Positions 1-6,881 of a stretch of DNA of 36,052 bases are shown here, in pieces. Source of the DNA: an uncultured Prevotella sp. (GTDB lineage: Bacteria > Bacteroidota > Bacteroidia > Bacteroidales > Bacteroidaceae); assembly GCA_946998295.1 (NCBI GenBank), contig CAMPYS010000019.1, positions 1-36,052 on the forward strand, in the 5' to 3' direction. Within the stretch, counting starts at the first letter, position 1; the number at the start of each line of letters is the position of its first letter. The notes under the pieces were generated by a model. It was not told the DNA's origin. It did no database searches and worked only from the letters and a program-made list of their open reading frames with translations. The position numbers were made by a program, and so were the translations under genes.

Positions 1-146
1 AATATTATAGTTATAAAATTACTTAACTATACTATTTTTTATGCTATAATCTATTTAAGGAGAAAAATAAATCAAAGTAAATATTTTAAGGAAAAATATG
101 TTTGTTTCATTCGTATGTAGTTAAAAATTAAATAGAAACTATATTA

Positions 147-180
147 TAAAATAACAACGACAAAAGTAGTTGTTGTTTTA
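147..180 (+). terminator. Weak stem-loop, possible terminator of an upstream gene
   Basis: The arms 147-160 and 167-180 pair over 14 positions with one G-T wobble and one mismatch around a 6-base loop, and the right arm ends in T-rich sequence. It could end transcription entering from the left of the window. The gene it would serve is not visible. Confidence 0.3.
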
Positions 181-440
181 TTGTTTATTTATGTTATTAT
201 TGTTTTTACGAAAACTCCGCTAATTTATACAGAATAGCTTAAAATGAGCGAATTATAAGTTAATAGGGGCTATGATTTAGCAATAGTTCTAAATTCTGCA
301 TTATGCATAAGTATGCTTGTCAAACAACTCTTTATTTCTCGATTCAAAGATACAATTTAATTTTTATTTTTCTCCGACTGATATACTAAATAATAATAAT
401 AAAAGTGCAACAAAAATAATCTGATTCCAAAAATATTCCA

Positions 441-473
441 TTATCTTTGCGCTGAACGCAATAATAAAGATAA
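441..473. repeat. Inverted repeat over the regulator promoter, candidate operator
   Basis: TTATCTTT (441-448) and GCG (449-451) are mirrored by CGC (457-459) and AAAGATAA (466-473). The left arm is the -7 box itself and the right arm reaches to 3 nt before the start codon. It could be an autoregulatory operator, or an RNA hairpin close to the start. Function is inferred from position only. Confidence 0.35.
442..449 (+). promoter_or_regulatory. Bacteroidetes -7 box (TATCTTTG) of the restriction locus
   Basis: TATCTTTG matches the TAnnTTTG consensus of the Bacteroidetes primary sigma factor and lies 27 nt before the ATG at 477. No TTTG is found about 20 nt upstream. The box lies inside a larger inverted repeat (441-473) that could serve as an operator for the regulator it drives. 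Confidence 0.5.
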
Positions 474-476
474 ACG

Positions 477-695
477 ATGAAAGATATAAATCGCATAAAA
501 GTCGTGTTGGTAGAGAAGAAGCGGACAAGCAAATGGTTGTCCGAACAGTTGGGGAAAGATCCTGCAACAATCTCAAAATGGTGTACCAATACCTCACAAC
601 CAGATTTAGTAACATTGACCAAGGTAGCTGCTCTATTGGACGTTGATGTTCGTCAGCTTATCAATAAAACAAAAGGTACTAACAGTGATGATTGA
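477..695 (+). CDS. XRE-family HTH regulator, possible controller of the restriction locus
   Basis: A 72-aa protein that is almost entirely a Cro/C1-type helix-turn-helix. The recognition part is around residues 20-45 (WLSEQLGKDPATISKWCTN), followed by the usual 'P.l.tL.kvA.lLdVdvrqL' block. No second domain is visible, so it should act as a small DNA-binding repressor, activator or dimer. It is the first gene of the island, 28 nt before the truncated methylase. Small XRE regulators in this position often act as controller proteins timing methylase and nuclease expression. Two inverted repeats, one over its promoter and one spanning its stop codon, are candidate binding sites. The family is clear; the role is inferred from context. 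Confidence 0.85.
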   Translation: MKDINRIKVVLVEKKRTSKWLSEQLGKDPATISKWCTNTSQPDLVTLTKVAALLDVDVRQLINKTKGTNSDD

Positions 696-702
696 CAATC
701 AT
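688..702. repeat. Short palindrome between regulator and methylase genes
   Basis: ATGATTG-A-CAATCAT is a perfect 7-base inverted repeat around one central base. It overlaps the regulator's stop codon and lies 21 nt before the methylase ATG. Its size and place suit a binding site for the small XRE protein, but no second copy of the same sequence was seen. Confidence 0.35.
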
Positions 703-723
703 TAGTTCAAAAAAAGATTAATA

Positions 724-1221
724 ATGAAGACAAAAGCAAAACCATTCATCAAATGGGTTGGTGGTAAAGGACAACTCATTGAACAACTGGAAGCAAAACT
801 CCCAGCTGACTTTGATAATTGGGATGATGCGACATACATAGAGCCATTCGTTGGCGGTGGGGCCATGTTGTTCTACATGCTGCAACAGCATTCAAATATC
901 AAACATGCCGTAATCAACGATATTAACAGCGATTTGGTTACATGTTATAGAACTGTACGTGACAATGTGGAAGAGTTGATTCCTGCATTGCAGGATATTC
1001 AAGCCCAATATTACGCTTTGCAAGATATGGAAGCGAAACGTGAGATGTTTATGGCAGTACGCCAACGCTACAATGAGAAGAACATTAACCCGATAGAAAA
1101 TACGGCAAAGTTCTTCTTTCTTAATCGCACTTGCTTCAACGGTTTATATCGTGTAAACAAGAAAGGTTTGTTTAATGTTCCTTACGGAAAGTATATACAA
1201 CCACAGATTTGTGTTAACTAA
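724..1221 (+). pseudogene. DpnM/Dam-type adenine methyltransferase, C-terminal half missing
   Basis: The 165-aa product matches the N-terminal part of Dam/DpnM enzymes, which methylate adenine in GATC. It has the SAM-binding motif FIKWVGGKGQ near the start, then YIEPFVGGGAMLF, the NDIN block and FNGLYRVNKKGLFNVPYGKY. Family members usually run to about 270-290 aa and carry the catalytic DPPY motif in the second half. Here the frame ends just after the 'GKY..P.IC' block, so the catalytic loop is absent and the product should be inactive. No remnant of the missing half was found in the window. The break lies at the junction with the KilA-N gene, 12 nt downstream, whose flanking sequence is repeated at the next junction. 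I therefore read this as a gene cut by recombination and not as a short natural protein. Confidence 0.85.
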
Positions 1222-1233
1222 AGACTAAGGATT

Positions 1234-2034
1234 ATGGCTAAGATAAAAGTTGAAAATACAGAAATATCTGTTGTTAGTGTGCAAAACGAGGATTATATCT
1301 CTTTGACAGATATGGCACATAGCCAAATGCAGGAACACATAATTTTCAGATGGATGAGCCTTAAAAGTACAATAGAATATCTCGGTGAATGGGAAATGCT
1401 ATATAATCCGAATTTTAATTGTACCGAATTCGATACAATTAAAAATGTAGCAGGAAGCAACAACTTCGTACTTTCTGTGAAAGCTTGGATTCAAAGAACA
1501 GGCGCAATTGGCATTATGGCAAAAGCTGGCCGATATGGTGGAACTTATGCTCATCGAGACATTGCGTACCACTTTGGAATGTGGATTAGTCCTCGTTTCC
1601 AACTTTTGTTGGTAAAAGAGTATCAACGTCTTAAAGCTGATGAGCAGAAACAATTGTCATGGTCTGCTAAACGTGAACTGTCAAAGATAAACTATCGTAT
1701 TCACACAGATGCAATCAAGGAAAATCTTATTCCAAACGAGGTGACACGTGAACAAGCAGCTATGAAGTATGCCGATGAAGCCGATGTTCTCAACATTGCT
1801 ATGTTTGGTATGACGGCAAGGCAATGGCGTGAACAGAATCCCGATAAGAAAGGTAACATTCGTGATTATGCCAATATAAATGAGCTAATCTGCTTATCAA
1901 ACATGGAGAATCTAAATGCTGTGTTTATTAACGATGGTATGGCACAATCTGAACGGCTCATCAAACTGAATCAGATTGCTATCCAACAAATGAAAATCCT
2001 CGAAGATACTGGAGGCAGAAATTTATTGAAGTAA
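1234..2034 (+). CDS. KilA-N domain protein
   Basis: A 266-aa protein with a KilA-N DNA-binding domain in its first half. The N-terminal pattern 'yISLTDMA' and the later 'GRYGGTYAHRDIAYHFGMWISPRFQLLLVKEYQRL' block (around residues 100-135) are typical of the family, known from phages and bacterial accessory DNA. The second half is helical, with an 'MTARQWREQNPD...IRDYANINELICLSNMENLNA' stretch shared by Bacteroidetes homologues as I remember them. It starts 12 nt after the truncated methylase and ends 8 nt before the nuclease, so it would be co-transcribed with them. The start follows an AAGGA. Its role in restriction or phage defence is unknown. Confidence 0.8.
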   Translation: MAKIKVENTEISVVSVQNEDYISLTDMAHSQMQEHIIFRWMSLKSTIEYLGEWEMLYNPNFNCTEFDTIKNVAGSNNFVLSVKAWIQRTGAIGIMAKAGRYGGTYAHRDIAYHFGMWISPRFQLLLVKEYQRLKADEQKQLSWSAKRELSKINYRIHTDAIKENLIPNEVTREQAAMKYADEADVLNIAMFGMTARQWREQNPDKKGNIRDYANINELICLSNMENLNAVFINDGMAQSERLIKLNQIAIQQMKILEDTGGRNLLK

Positions 2035-2042
2035 AGACGATT

Positions 2043-2774
2043 ATGAGGCAGCAGAAATATACACAGGCACAACAAGTGATAGATACTCTCCGCACAACAG
2101 GAGGGTATGCTACGCTTGGTGATTTGTATCATCTCGTAGATACAAAATCGTGGGCAACTAAGACTCCTAACGAATCAATCCGAAGAATTGTGCAGCAATC
2201 TAACGAAATATTTAAAATACAGCCAGGTCTTTGGGCATTGGAGGAATGTCGTGAAGAAGTGATGCGCAAATTCGACATCTGCCCGAAGGAAGAAAAGAGC
2301 ATTGAGCAATTTACAAATGGTTACTATCAAGGACTTATTATAGAGATAGGCAACATGAAACATTATGTGACCTATGTCCCTGCGCAAGACCAAAACCGCA
2401 AGTTTCTTGAAAAGCCCCTGAAAGATATTTGCACCACAATCCATATTCCCGATTTTTCATACGAGAATCTTACAGACAGGGCAAGGACCGTGGATGTCAT
2501 TTGGTTCAATGAGCGCAAAATGCCAAATAGCTTCTTTGAAGTGGAGCATTCGACAGACATTCAAAACTCAATCACTAAGTTTTGTGATTTACAAGATTTC
2601 AATAGCCGCTTCTTGATTGTTGCACCTCAGAATCGCAAGGAACAATTTGACAAAGTGATGAGCAGAACTGCTTTCAAAGAGGTGAAAGAGCGTGTTGCTT
2701 TCCATAGTTATGAGAGTATCTATAAGCAATATGAACTAATGTGTATAGCAAGAGCAAGCGAGGGATTTATATAA
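2043..2774 (+). CDS. HARE-HTH and PD-(D/E)XK-like nuclease, probable restriction endonuclease
   Basis: A 243-aa protein. Residues 5-67 match a HARE-type winged helix: an 'aqqVIDtLrttGGYAtLgdLyhLVd' helix pair, TPNESIRRIVQ, and a closing FKIQPGLWAL. This module is fused to many restriction enzymes. The C-terminal half has the order of a PD-(D/E)XK core: E101 in a strand, D151 in TVDVIWFN, then E166-V-E168 in SFFEVEHS, followed by helix and strand (RFLIVAPQNR). An ExE triad replaces ExK; BamHI (D94, E111, E113) is a known precedent. The frame is intact and lies in line with the methylase remnants. The target site cannot be told from sequence. It is not related in sequence to the classical DpnII nuclease. 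The nuclease call is inference from motif order. Confidence 0.65.
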   Translation: MRQQKYTQAQQVIDTLRTTGGYATLGDLYHLVDTKSWATKTPNESIRRIVQQSNEIFKIQPGLWALEECREEVMRKFDICPKEEKSIEQFTNGYYQGLIIEIGNMKHYVTYVPAQDQNRKFLEKPLKDICTTIHIPDFSYENLTDRARTVDVIWFNERKMPNSFFEVEHSTDIQNSITKFCDLQDFNSRFLIVAPQNRKEQFDKVMSRTAFKEVKERVAFHSYESIYKQYELMCIARASEGFI

Positions 2775-2817
2775 GAACAAATTCTGTTGATAGATAATTT
2801 AAAAAAGTTTATGAATT

Positions 2818-3150
2818 ATGTCAGAATACATTTTTTACACTACAGAAGGTTTTACGCAAGCCCCAAATGGAAACAATGTGGAGAATTGTCAAGTTCTCGG
2901 TAGAGCTTTTGGGAAAAATATTAAAGAAGCAAGGTGCAATCTCATCAAAGAAAATCCTTGGATTGAAGAGGTTGGATTCGACATGGAAGACTTGCTTGTA
3001 AAGCAATTATTGATAGAAGAACAAAAGGCAGATATTAAAGCCGTTGTTGATTACCTTTGGGAAGACGAACATAAGCATTTCCAAGAAGAGCATTATCCAA
3101 AAAATCACATATATAGAATATTAAAACGCCTAAAAAGTTCCTATGAATAA
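2818..3150 (+). CDS. Small conserved protein of the restriction locus, function unknown
   Basis: A 110-aa acidic, soluble protein without signal peptide or membrane segment. It begins with a compact block (EYIFYTTEGFTQAPNG, ENCQVLGRAFG, NLIKENPWIEEVGFD) that I associate with small hypothetical proteins next to DNA methylase genes in Bacteroidetes. A charged helical tail follows. The start at 2818 is chosen because it gives the usual MSEYIFY beginning. Its last 8 nt overlap the start of the broken DpnA-like methylase at 3143, which suggests translational coupling in the ancestral locus. Function is not known. Confidence 0.7.
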   Translation: MSEYIFYTTEGFTQAPNGNNVENCQVLGRAFGKNIKEARCNLIKENPWIEEVGFDMEDLLVKQLLIEEQKADIKAVVDYLWEDEHKHFQEEHYPKNHIYRILKRLKSSYE

Positions 3151-3916
3151 GAAACTTACCATTGAGTTTGATTTCAAGTTCGACATGATATTTGCCGACC
3201 CTCCTTATTTCCTCTCCAATGGTGGAATATCGTTGCAGAGCGGTAAGGTTGTGTGTGTTAATAAAGGCGAATGGGATTAGGGCAAGTCGCAAGAGGACAT
3301 GATGGCATTCAATATGGAATGGCTGCGCTTGTGCCGTGACAAGTTGAAAGACAATGGTACGATTTGGATAAGTGGAACTTATCACAATATCTTTTCCGTA
3401 GCAAATTGTCTTACGGAACTTGGATATAAGATTCTGAATGTAATAACGTGGCAGAAGACCAATCCTCCTGCTAATATCTCCTGTCGGTTCTTTACCTATT
3501 CTACAGAGTTTGTAATCTGGGCAAGAAAAATGCAGAAAGTTCCACACAAATTCAACTATGATTTGATGAAAGAACTGAACGATGGTAAGCAAATGACTGA
3601 TGTTTGGCGAATGCCGGCAATCGGTCGATGGGAAAAGACTTGTGGCAAACATCCAACACAAAAGCCATTGCGTTTACTCGTCCGAATGATTCTTGCATCT
3701 ACCAATCAAGGCGATTGGATTCTTGACCCATTTAGCGGAAGCTCTACAACTGGCATTGCCGCTAACCTATGTGGACGACGATTTGCAGGAATAGAACAAG
3801 AAGAAGAGTTTTGTAAGTTGAGCAAAGCAAGGCGTGAAGAGATAGAGAATCTTGAAAACTATAATAATCTGATAAGTCATATTGAAGATTTGCCTAAATT
3901 GCTCTATGGTAAGTGA
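3143..3916 (+). pseudogene. DpnA-like adenine methyltransferase broken by an in-frame stop
   Basis: Reading from the ATG at 3143 gives a beta-type adenine methylase interrupted by TAG at 3278-3280. Before the stop is the catalytic DPPY motif in FDMIFADPPYFLSNGGI, and the stop falls right after the conserved KGEWD. After it the same frame continues to 3916 with FNMEWLRLC, WISGTYHNI, WQKTNPPANISCRFFTYSTE, KHPTQKP and the SAM-binding DPFSGSSTTG. Order and motifs match DpnA, the second methylase of DpnII-type systems. The N terminus also looks short: only 13 residues precede FDMIFADPPY, where relatives have roughly 25-40. An internal ATG at 3299 could give a 205-aa C-terminal product, but that lacks DPPY. 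The gene is very probably inactive unless the stop is suppressed or is a sequencing error. Confidence 0.88.
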
Positions 3917-3967
3917 AGATACTATTGGTAACATTCAAATTCCATTTTGATAAACTTTTTATAAAAA

Positions 3968-3983
3968 TGGCATGAAAATTGCA
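3968..3983 (+). promoter_or_regulatory. Sigma-54 type (-24/-12) promoter candidate for htpG
   Basis: TGGCATGAAAATTGCA matches the sigma-54 consensus TGGCACGnnnnTTGCW at every fixed position except one (T for C). GG at 3969-3970 and GC at 3981-3982 are 12 nt apart, as required. Transcription would start near 3994, giving a leader of about 37 nt before the htpG ATG. No TAnnTTTG box was found in this 114-base gap. Whether the organism has rpoN cannot be seen here. Confidence 0.55.
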
Positions 3984-4030
3984 TAACAAAGTATAGTTAA
4001 TTAAATCGATTAAATAAAATATATACAATT

Positions 4031-6085
4031 ATGCAGAAAGGTAAAATTGGAGTAACTACAGAAAATATATTTCCTGTAATAAAAAAATTTCTATATTCAG
4101 ATCATGAAATTTTTTTAAGAGAACTCGTATCTAATGCAGTAGATGCTACTCAAAAATTACGTACACTTTCATCTACTGGCGAATATAAAGGTTCTACTGA
4201 AAATCTAAAAGTTAAAATAAGCATTGATGAGAAAAAATCAACCTTAACTATAAGTGATTCAGGAATAGGTATGACATCTGAAGAAATAGAAAAATACATT
4301 AATCAAATAGCTTTTTCTGGTGTTACTGATTTTCTTGATAAATATAAAGATAAAGCAGAACCTATAATAGGACATTTTGGACTTGGTTTCTATTCAGCTT
4401 TCATGGTATCATCTAAGGTAGAAATAATAACTAAGAGTTATAAAGATAATACAAAAGCTGTAAAATGGAGTTGTGATGGAAGCCCTGAATTTATCATGGA
4501 AGATATTGATAAAAACAATCATGGAACAGATATTATACTTTATATAGACGAAGATTGTAAAGAGTTTCTCCAGAAATCAAAGATAGAAAGTCTACTTAAT
4601 AAATATTGTAAATTTATGGCCGTTCCTATTGTTTTTGGTAAAAAGACAGAATGGAAAGATGGTAAAAATTGTGAAACAAATGAAGATAATATAATAAATA
4701 ATGTAGAACCTCTATGGACAAAAACACCTTCATCACTAAAAGATGAAGACTATAAAACTTTCTACCGCACATTATTTCCTATGAATGATGAACCTTTATT
4801 TTGGATTCATCTCAATGTAGACTATCCCTTTAATCTCACAGGTATATTATACTTCCCACGCATAAAAAATAATATTGAACTTCAACGTAATAAGATTCAA
4901 CTCTTCTGTAATCAAGTATTTGTAACAGATCAAGTTGAAGGTATAGTACCAGAATTTTTAACCTTACTACATGGAGTAATAGACTCTCCTGATATTCCAC
5001 TTAATGTAAGTAGAAGCTATCTACAAAGTGATGGAAACGTAAAAAAAATATCTAAATATATAACAAAAAAAGTTGCAGATAGACTTAATACTATTTTTAA
5101 AAATAACCGCAAAGAATATGAAGAAAAGTGGTCTGACTTAAAATTATTTATTAATTACGGAATGCTATCAGATACAGAGTTTTATGATCGTGCTAAGGAT
5201 TTCGCTCTATTGTCAGATACAGATGGTAAATTATATACTTATGAAGAATATAAAACTCTTATCAAAGATAATCAAACCGACAAAGATAATACACTTGTCT
5301 ACCTGTATGCTACAGATATAGAAGAGCAATTTAGTTATATTGAAGCTGCTAAAAATAAGGGCTATTCTGTTTTATTAGCTAATGGCCAATTAGATGTACC
5401 TACTATATCAATGCTTGAACAAAAATTTGAAAAATCACGCTTTGTACGTGTTGACTCTGACGTTATTGAACATATTATTACTAAAGAGGAACCTGAAAAA
5501 GATAAACTCAGCGAATTACAACATGACATATTGTCAGAATCTTTTAAATCTCAAATTCCAAATTTAGATAAAGTTTCCTTTAATATTGATATACAATCAT
5601 TAGGTGAAACATCTACACCTGCCATAATAACCCAAAATGAGTATATGCGAAGAATGAAAGAAATGAGTCAATATCAACAAGGTATGAGCTTTTATTCTCA
5701 AATGCCTGATAATTATACATTTGTCTTAAATTCAGATCATCCACTTATAAAACAGGTGTTAAATGCAGGTGAAACATCCACTACAGATTCATTGAAACCT
5801 ATTATAAGTGAAATCAAAGGTCTTACTGCACGCCAAACTGCATTACATCAGGCACAAGACAAAAAGAAACCTGAAGAAATAACTTCTGAAGAAAAAAATG
5901 ATTTGTCAAAAACTGAAGAAGCTATATCTAAACAGCGCAATAATAAGACTAAAATTATATCTGACTTTGCTTCTAAAAATGAAATAATTCACCAAATAAT
6001 AGATTTAGCATTACTTGAAAATGGTATGCTAAAAGGAAAAGGATTGTCTAAATTTATAAAGCGTTCTTTAGATTTAATCAAATAA
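4031..6085 (+). CDS. htpG: Chaperone protein HtpG (Hsp90)
   Basis: A full-length 684-aa bacterial Hsp90, an ATP-dependent homodimeric cytosolic chaperone acting late in folding and in stress. The N-terminal GHKL ATPase is clear: ELVSNAVDA near residue 33, DSGIGM near 78, and the lid/glycine motif GHFGLGFYSAFMV near 113. The middle domain has the family block ILYFPRIKN...LQRNKIQLFCNQVFVTD and the conserved LPLNVSR-type stretch (IPLNVSRSYLQ). The C-terminal part has a charged helical region with a lysine/glutamate-rich insertion and ends in a dimerisation helix region. The gene stands alone and ends at a strong hairpin. The likely sigma-54 promoter upstream suggests separate control. Base composition drops back to the AT-rich genome average at this gene, marking the right edge of the island. 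Confidence 0.97.
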   Translation: MQKGKIGVTTENIFPVIKKFLYSDHEIFLRELVSNAVDATQKLRTLSSTGEYKGSTENLKVKISIDEKKSTLTISDSGIGMTSEEIEKYINQIAFSGVTDFLDKYKDKAEPIIGHFGLGFYSAFMVSSKVEIITKSYKDNTKAVKWSCDGSPEFIMEDIDKNNHGTDIILYIDEDCKEFLQKSKIESLLNKYCKFMAVPIVFGKKTEWKDGKNCETNEDNIINNVEPLWTKTPSSLKDEDYKTFYRTLFPMNDEPLFWIHLNVDYPFNLTGILYFPRIKNNIELQRNKIQLFCNQVFVTDQVEGIVPEFLTLLHGVIDSPDIPLNVSRSYLQSDGNVKKISKYITKKVADRLNTIFKNNRKEYEEKWSDLKLFINYGMLSDTEFYDRAKDFALLSDTDGKLYTYEEYKTLIKDNQTDKDNTLVYLYATDIEEQFSYIEAAKNKGYSVLLANGQLDVPTISMLEQKFEKSRFVRVDSDVIEHIITKEEPEKDKLSELQHDILSESFKSQIPNLDKVSFNIDIQSLGETSTPAIITQNEYMRRMKEMSQYQQGMSFYSQMPDNYTFVLNSDHPLIKQVLNAGETSTTDSLKPIISEIKGLTARQTALHQAQDKKKPEEITSEEKNDLSKTEEAISKQRNNKTKIISDFASKNEIIHQIIDLALLENGMLKGKGLSKFIKRSLDLIK

Positions 6086-6102
6086 AATATAATATATTTA
6101 AT

Positions 6103-6142
6103 AAAATAATCTCCTAATGAATATTCATTAGGAGATTATTTT
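6103..6142. terminator. Bidirectional terminator between htpG and the rhodanese gene
   Basis: A perfect inverted repeat of 20 + 20 bases (6103-6122 and 6123-6142) with T-rich sequence after the right arm and A-rich sequence before the left arm. It lies between two convergent genes, 18 nt after htpG and 9 nt beyond the end of the rhodanese gene. Confidence 0.85.
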
Positions 6143-6151
6143 ATTATTTTT

Positions 6152-6532
6152 TTACTCAATAGGTCTACCGCTATTTTGCCACTCAATTATTCCTCCTATT
6201 AGATTTATAGGTTTAAATCCATTACTTTTCAGTATCTTACATGCCTTTTCGGAACGTTTCCCAGATCTACAATATACAGCAACAGATTTTGTTCTATCAA
6301 TATCTCTTTTAACATTCTCAATAAATTTGTCATTAAGAACATCTATATTTATAGCACCTCTAATATGACCTTGAGAATATTCTTCTAATGTCCTTACATC
6401 AATAAGTTGAACATCTCCATGCTGAATATATTTCTCAAACTGAGAAGTATTCATGTTTCTTATACCATTTTTAGTTGTTTTGCAACCAATAATTGAAGCT
6501 ATTGCAATAATATATAATAATATTTTTTTCAT
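6152..6532 (-). CDS. Rhodanese-like domain lipoprotein
   Basis: A 126-aa protein with a lipoprotein signal peptide (MKKILLYIIAIASIIGC, lipidated Cys at residue 17) and a single rhodanese domain. The family block is complete: VQLIDVRTLEEYSQGHIRGAINI, then the active-site loop YCRSGKRSEKAC, whose first Cys is the persulfide-carrying residue, and a C-terminal LIGGIIEWQ. Single-domain rhodaneses move sulfane sulfur or act in redox; the periplasmic substrate here is not known. The gene stands alone, with a weak -7-like TAAATTTG (6581-6574, minus strand) about 42 nt before the start, and is convergent with htpG. Confidence 0.9.
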   Translation of the reverse strand: MKKILLYIIAIASIIGCKTTKNGIRNMNTSQFEKYIQHGDVQLIDVRTLEEYSQGHIRGAINIDVLNDKFIENVKRDIDRTKSVAVYCRSGKRSEKACKILKSNGFKPINLIGGIIEWQNSGRPIE

Positions 6533-6881
6533 TATTTTTAAATTATATCATTTTATTTACTAAAGTATAAGTACAAATTTAATATATTATTTTAATTATA
6601 TACTTTACAAGCATATAATTTATTTCTTCATACATAACAATATTATAAAATAATAAGTGTTTTAATCTTTAATTAAAAATAAATTATAATACTTATTGTA
6701 TGGCATGTTATCAATGTTCAATAACTAAACTATCAAAAACATTATAATAAGTAGTTTCTATAAATTGCAATAATAATAATTTATTATATAATATAAAAGA
6801 TGTCTATAACACCTTTGAAAATAAATTTCAATTTGTGTCATAGACATCGGAAGTCTGTTATGAAAAATTAAATGAATTTCT
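6533..6881. other. 349-base intergenic region between the rhodanese gene and rpsP
   Basis: It is very AT-rich with no coding region. It contains the rhodanese promoter area at its left end, an imperfect hairpin (6652-6666 with 6683-6697, two mismatches in 15) in the middle, and the rpsP terminator at 6799-6848. I see no support for an RNA gene. Confidence 0.5.
6799..6848 (-). terminator. rpsP terminator
   Basis: GATGTCTATAACAC (6799-6812) pairs with GTGTCATAGACATC (6835-6848) with one mismatch, and TTGAAA/TTTCAA inside the loop can extend the stem. On the minus strand TTTT follows directly. It lies about 34 nt after the rpsP stop codon. Confidence 0.75.

Larger units (their letters stand above)
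1..476. other. AT-rich stretch without a gene
   Basis: I see no convincing coding region in either strand; the open frames that start inside the regulator gene and run leftward are AT-rich shadows. The stretch holds a weak stem-loop at 147-180 and, at its right end, the promoter and inverted repeat in front of the regulator gene. The upstream gene, if any, ends before the window. Confidence 0.6.

Noticed and set aside
364..622. Two minus-strand open frames at the left end
   Set aside because: They overlap the regulator gene in antisense, lack similarity, and end in repeats of Ile/Leu codons typical of AT-rich noncoding DNA.
3035..3661. 208-aa open frame on the minus strand
   Set aside because: It lies opposite the DpnA-like methylase remnant, whose protein similarity is clear on the + strand, and the minus-strand product has no recognisable motif.
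477..4030. Attachment-site direct repeats flanking the restriction island
   Set aside because: Comparing the left flank (about 300-476) with the right flank (3917-4030) by eye gave no shared repeat longer than expected by chance, and there is no integrase or tRNA gene at the edge.
6652..6697. Hairpin as a possible small RNA
   Set aside because: Two mismatches, AT-only arms and no promoter or terminator of its own; chance pairing is likely in such AT-rich sequence.
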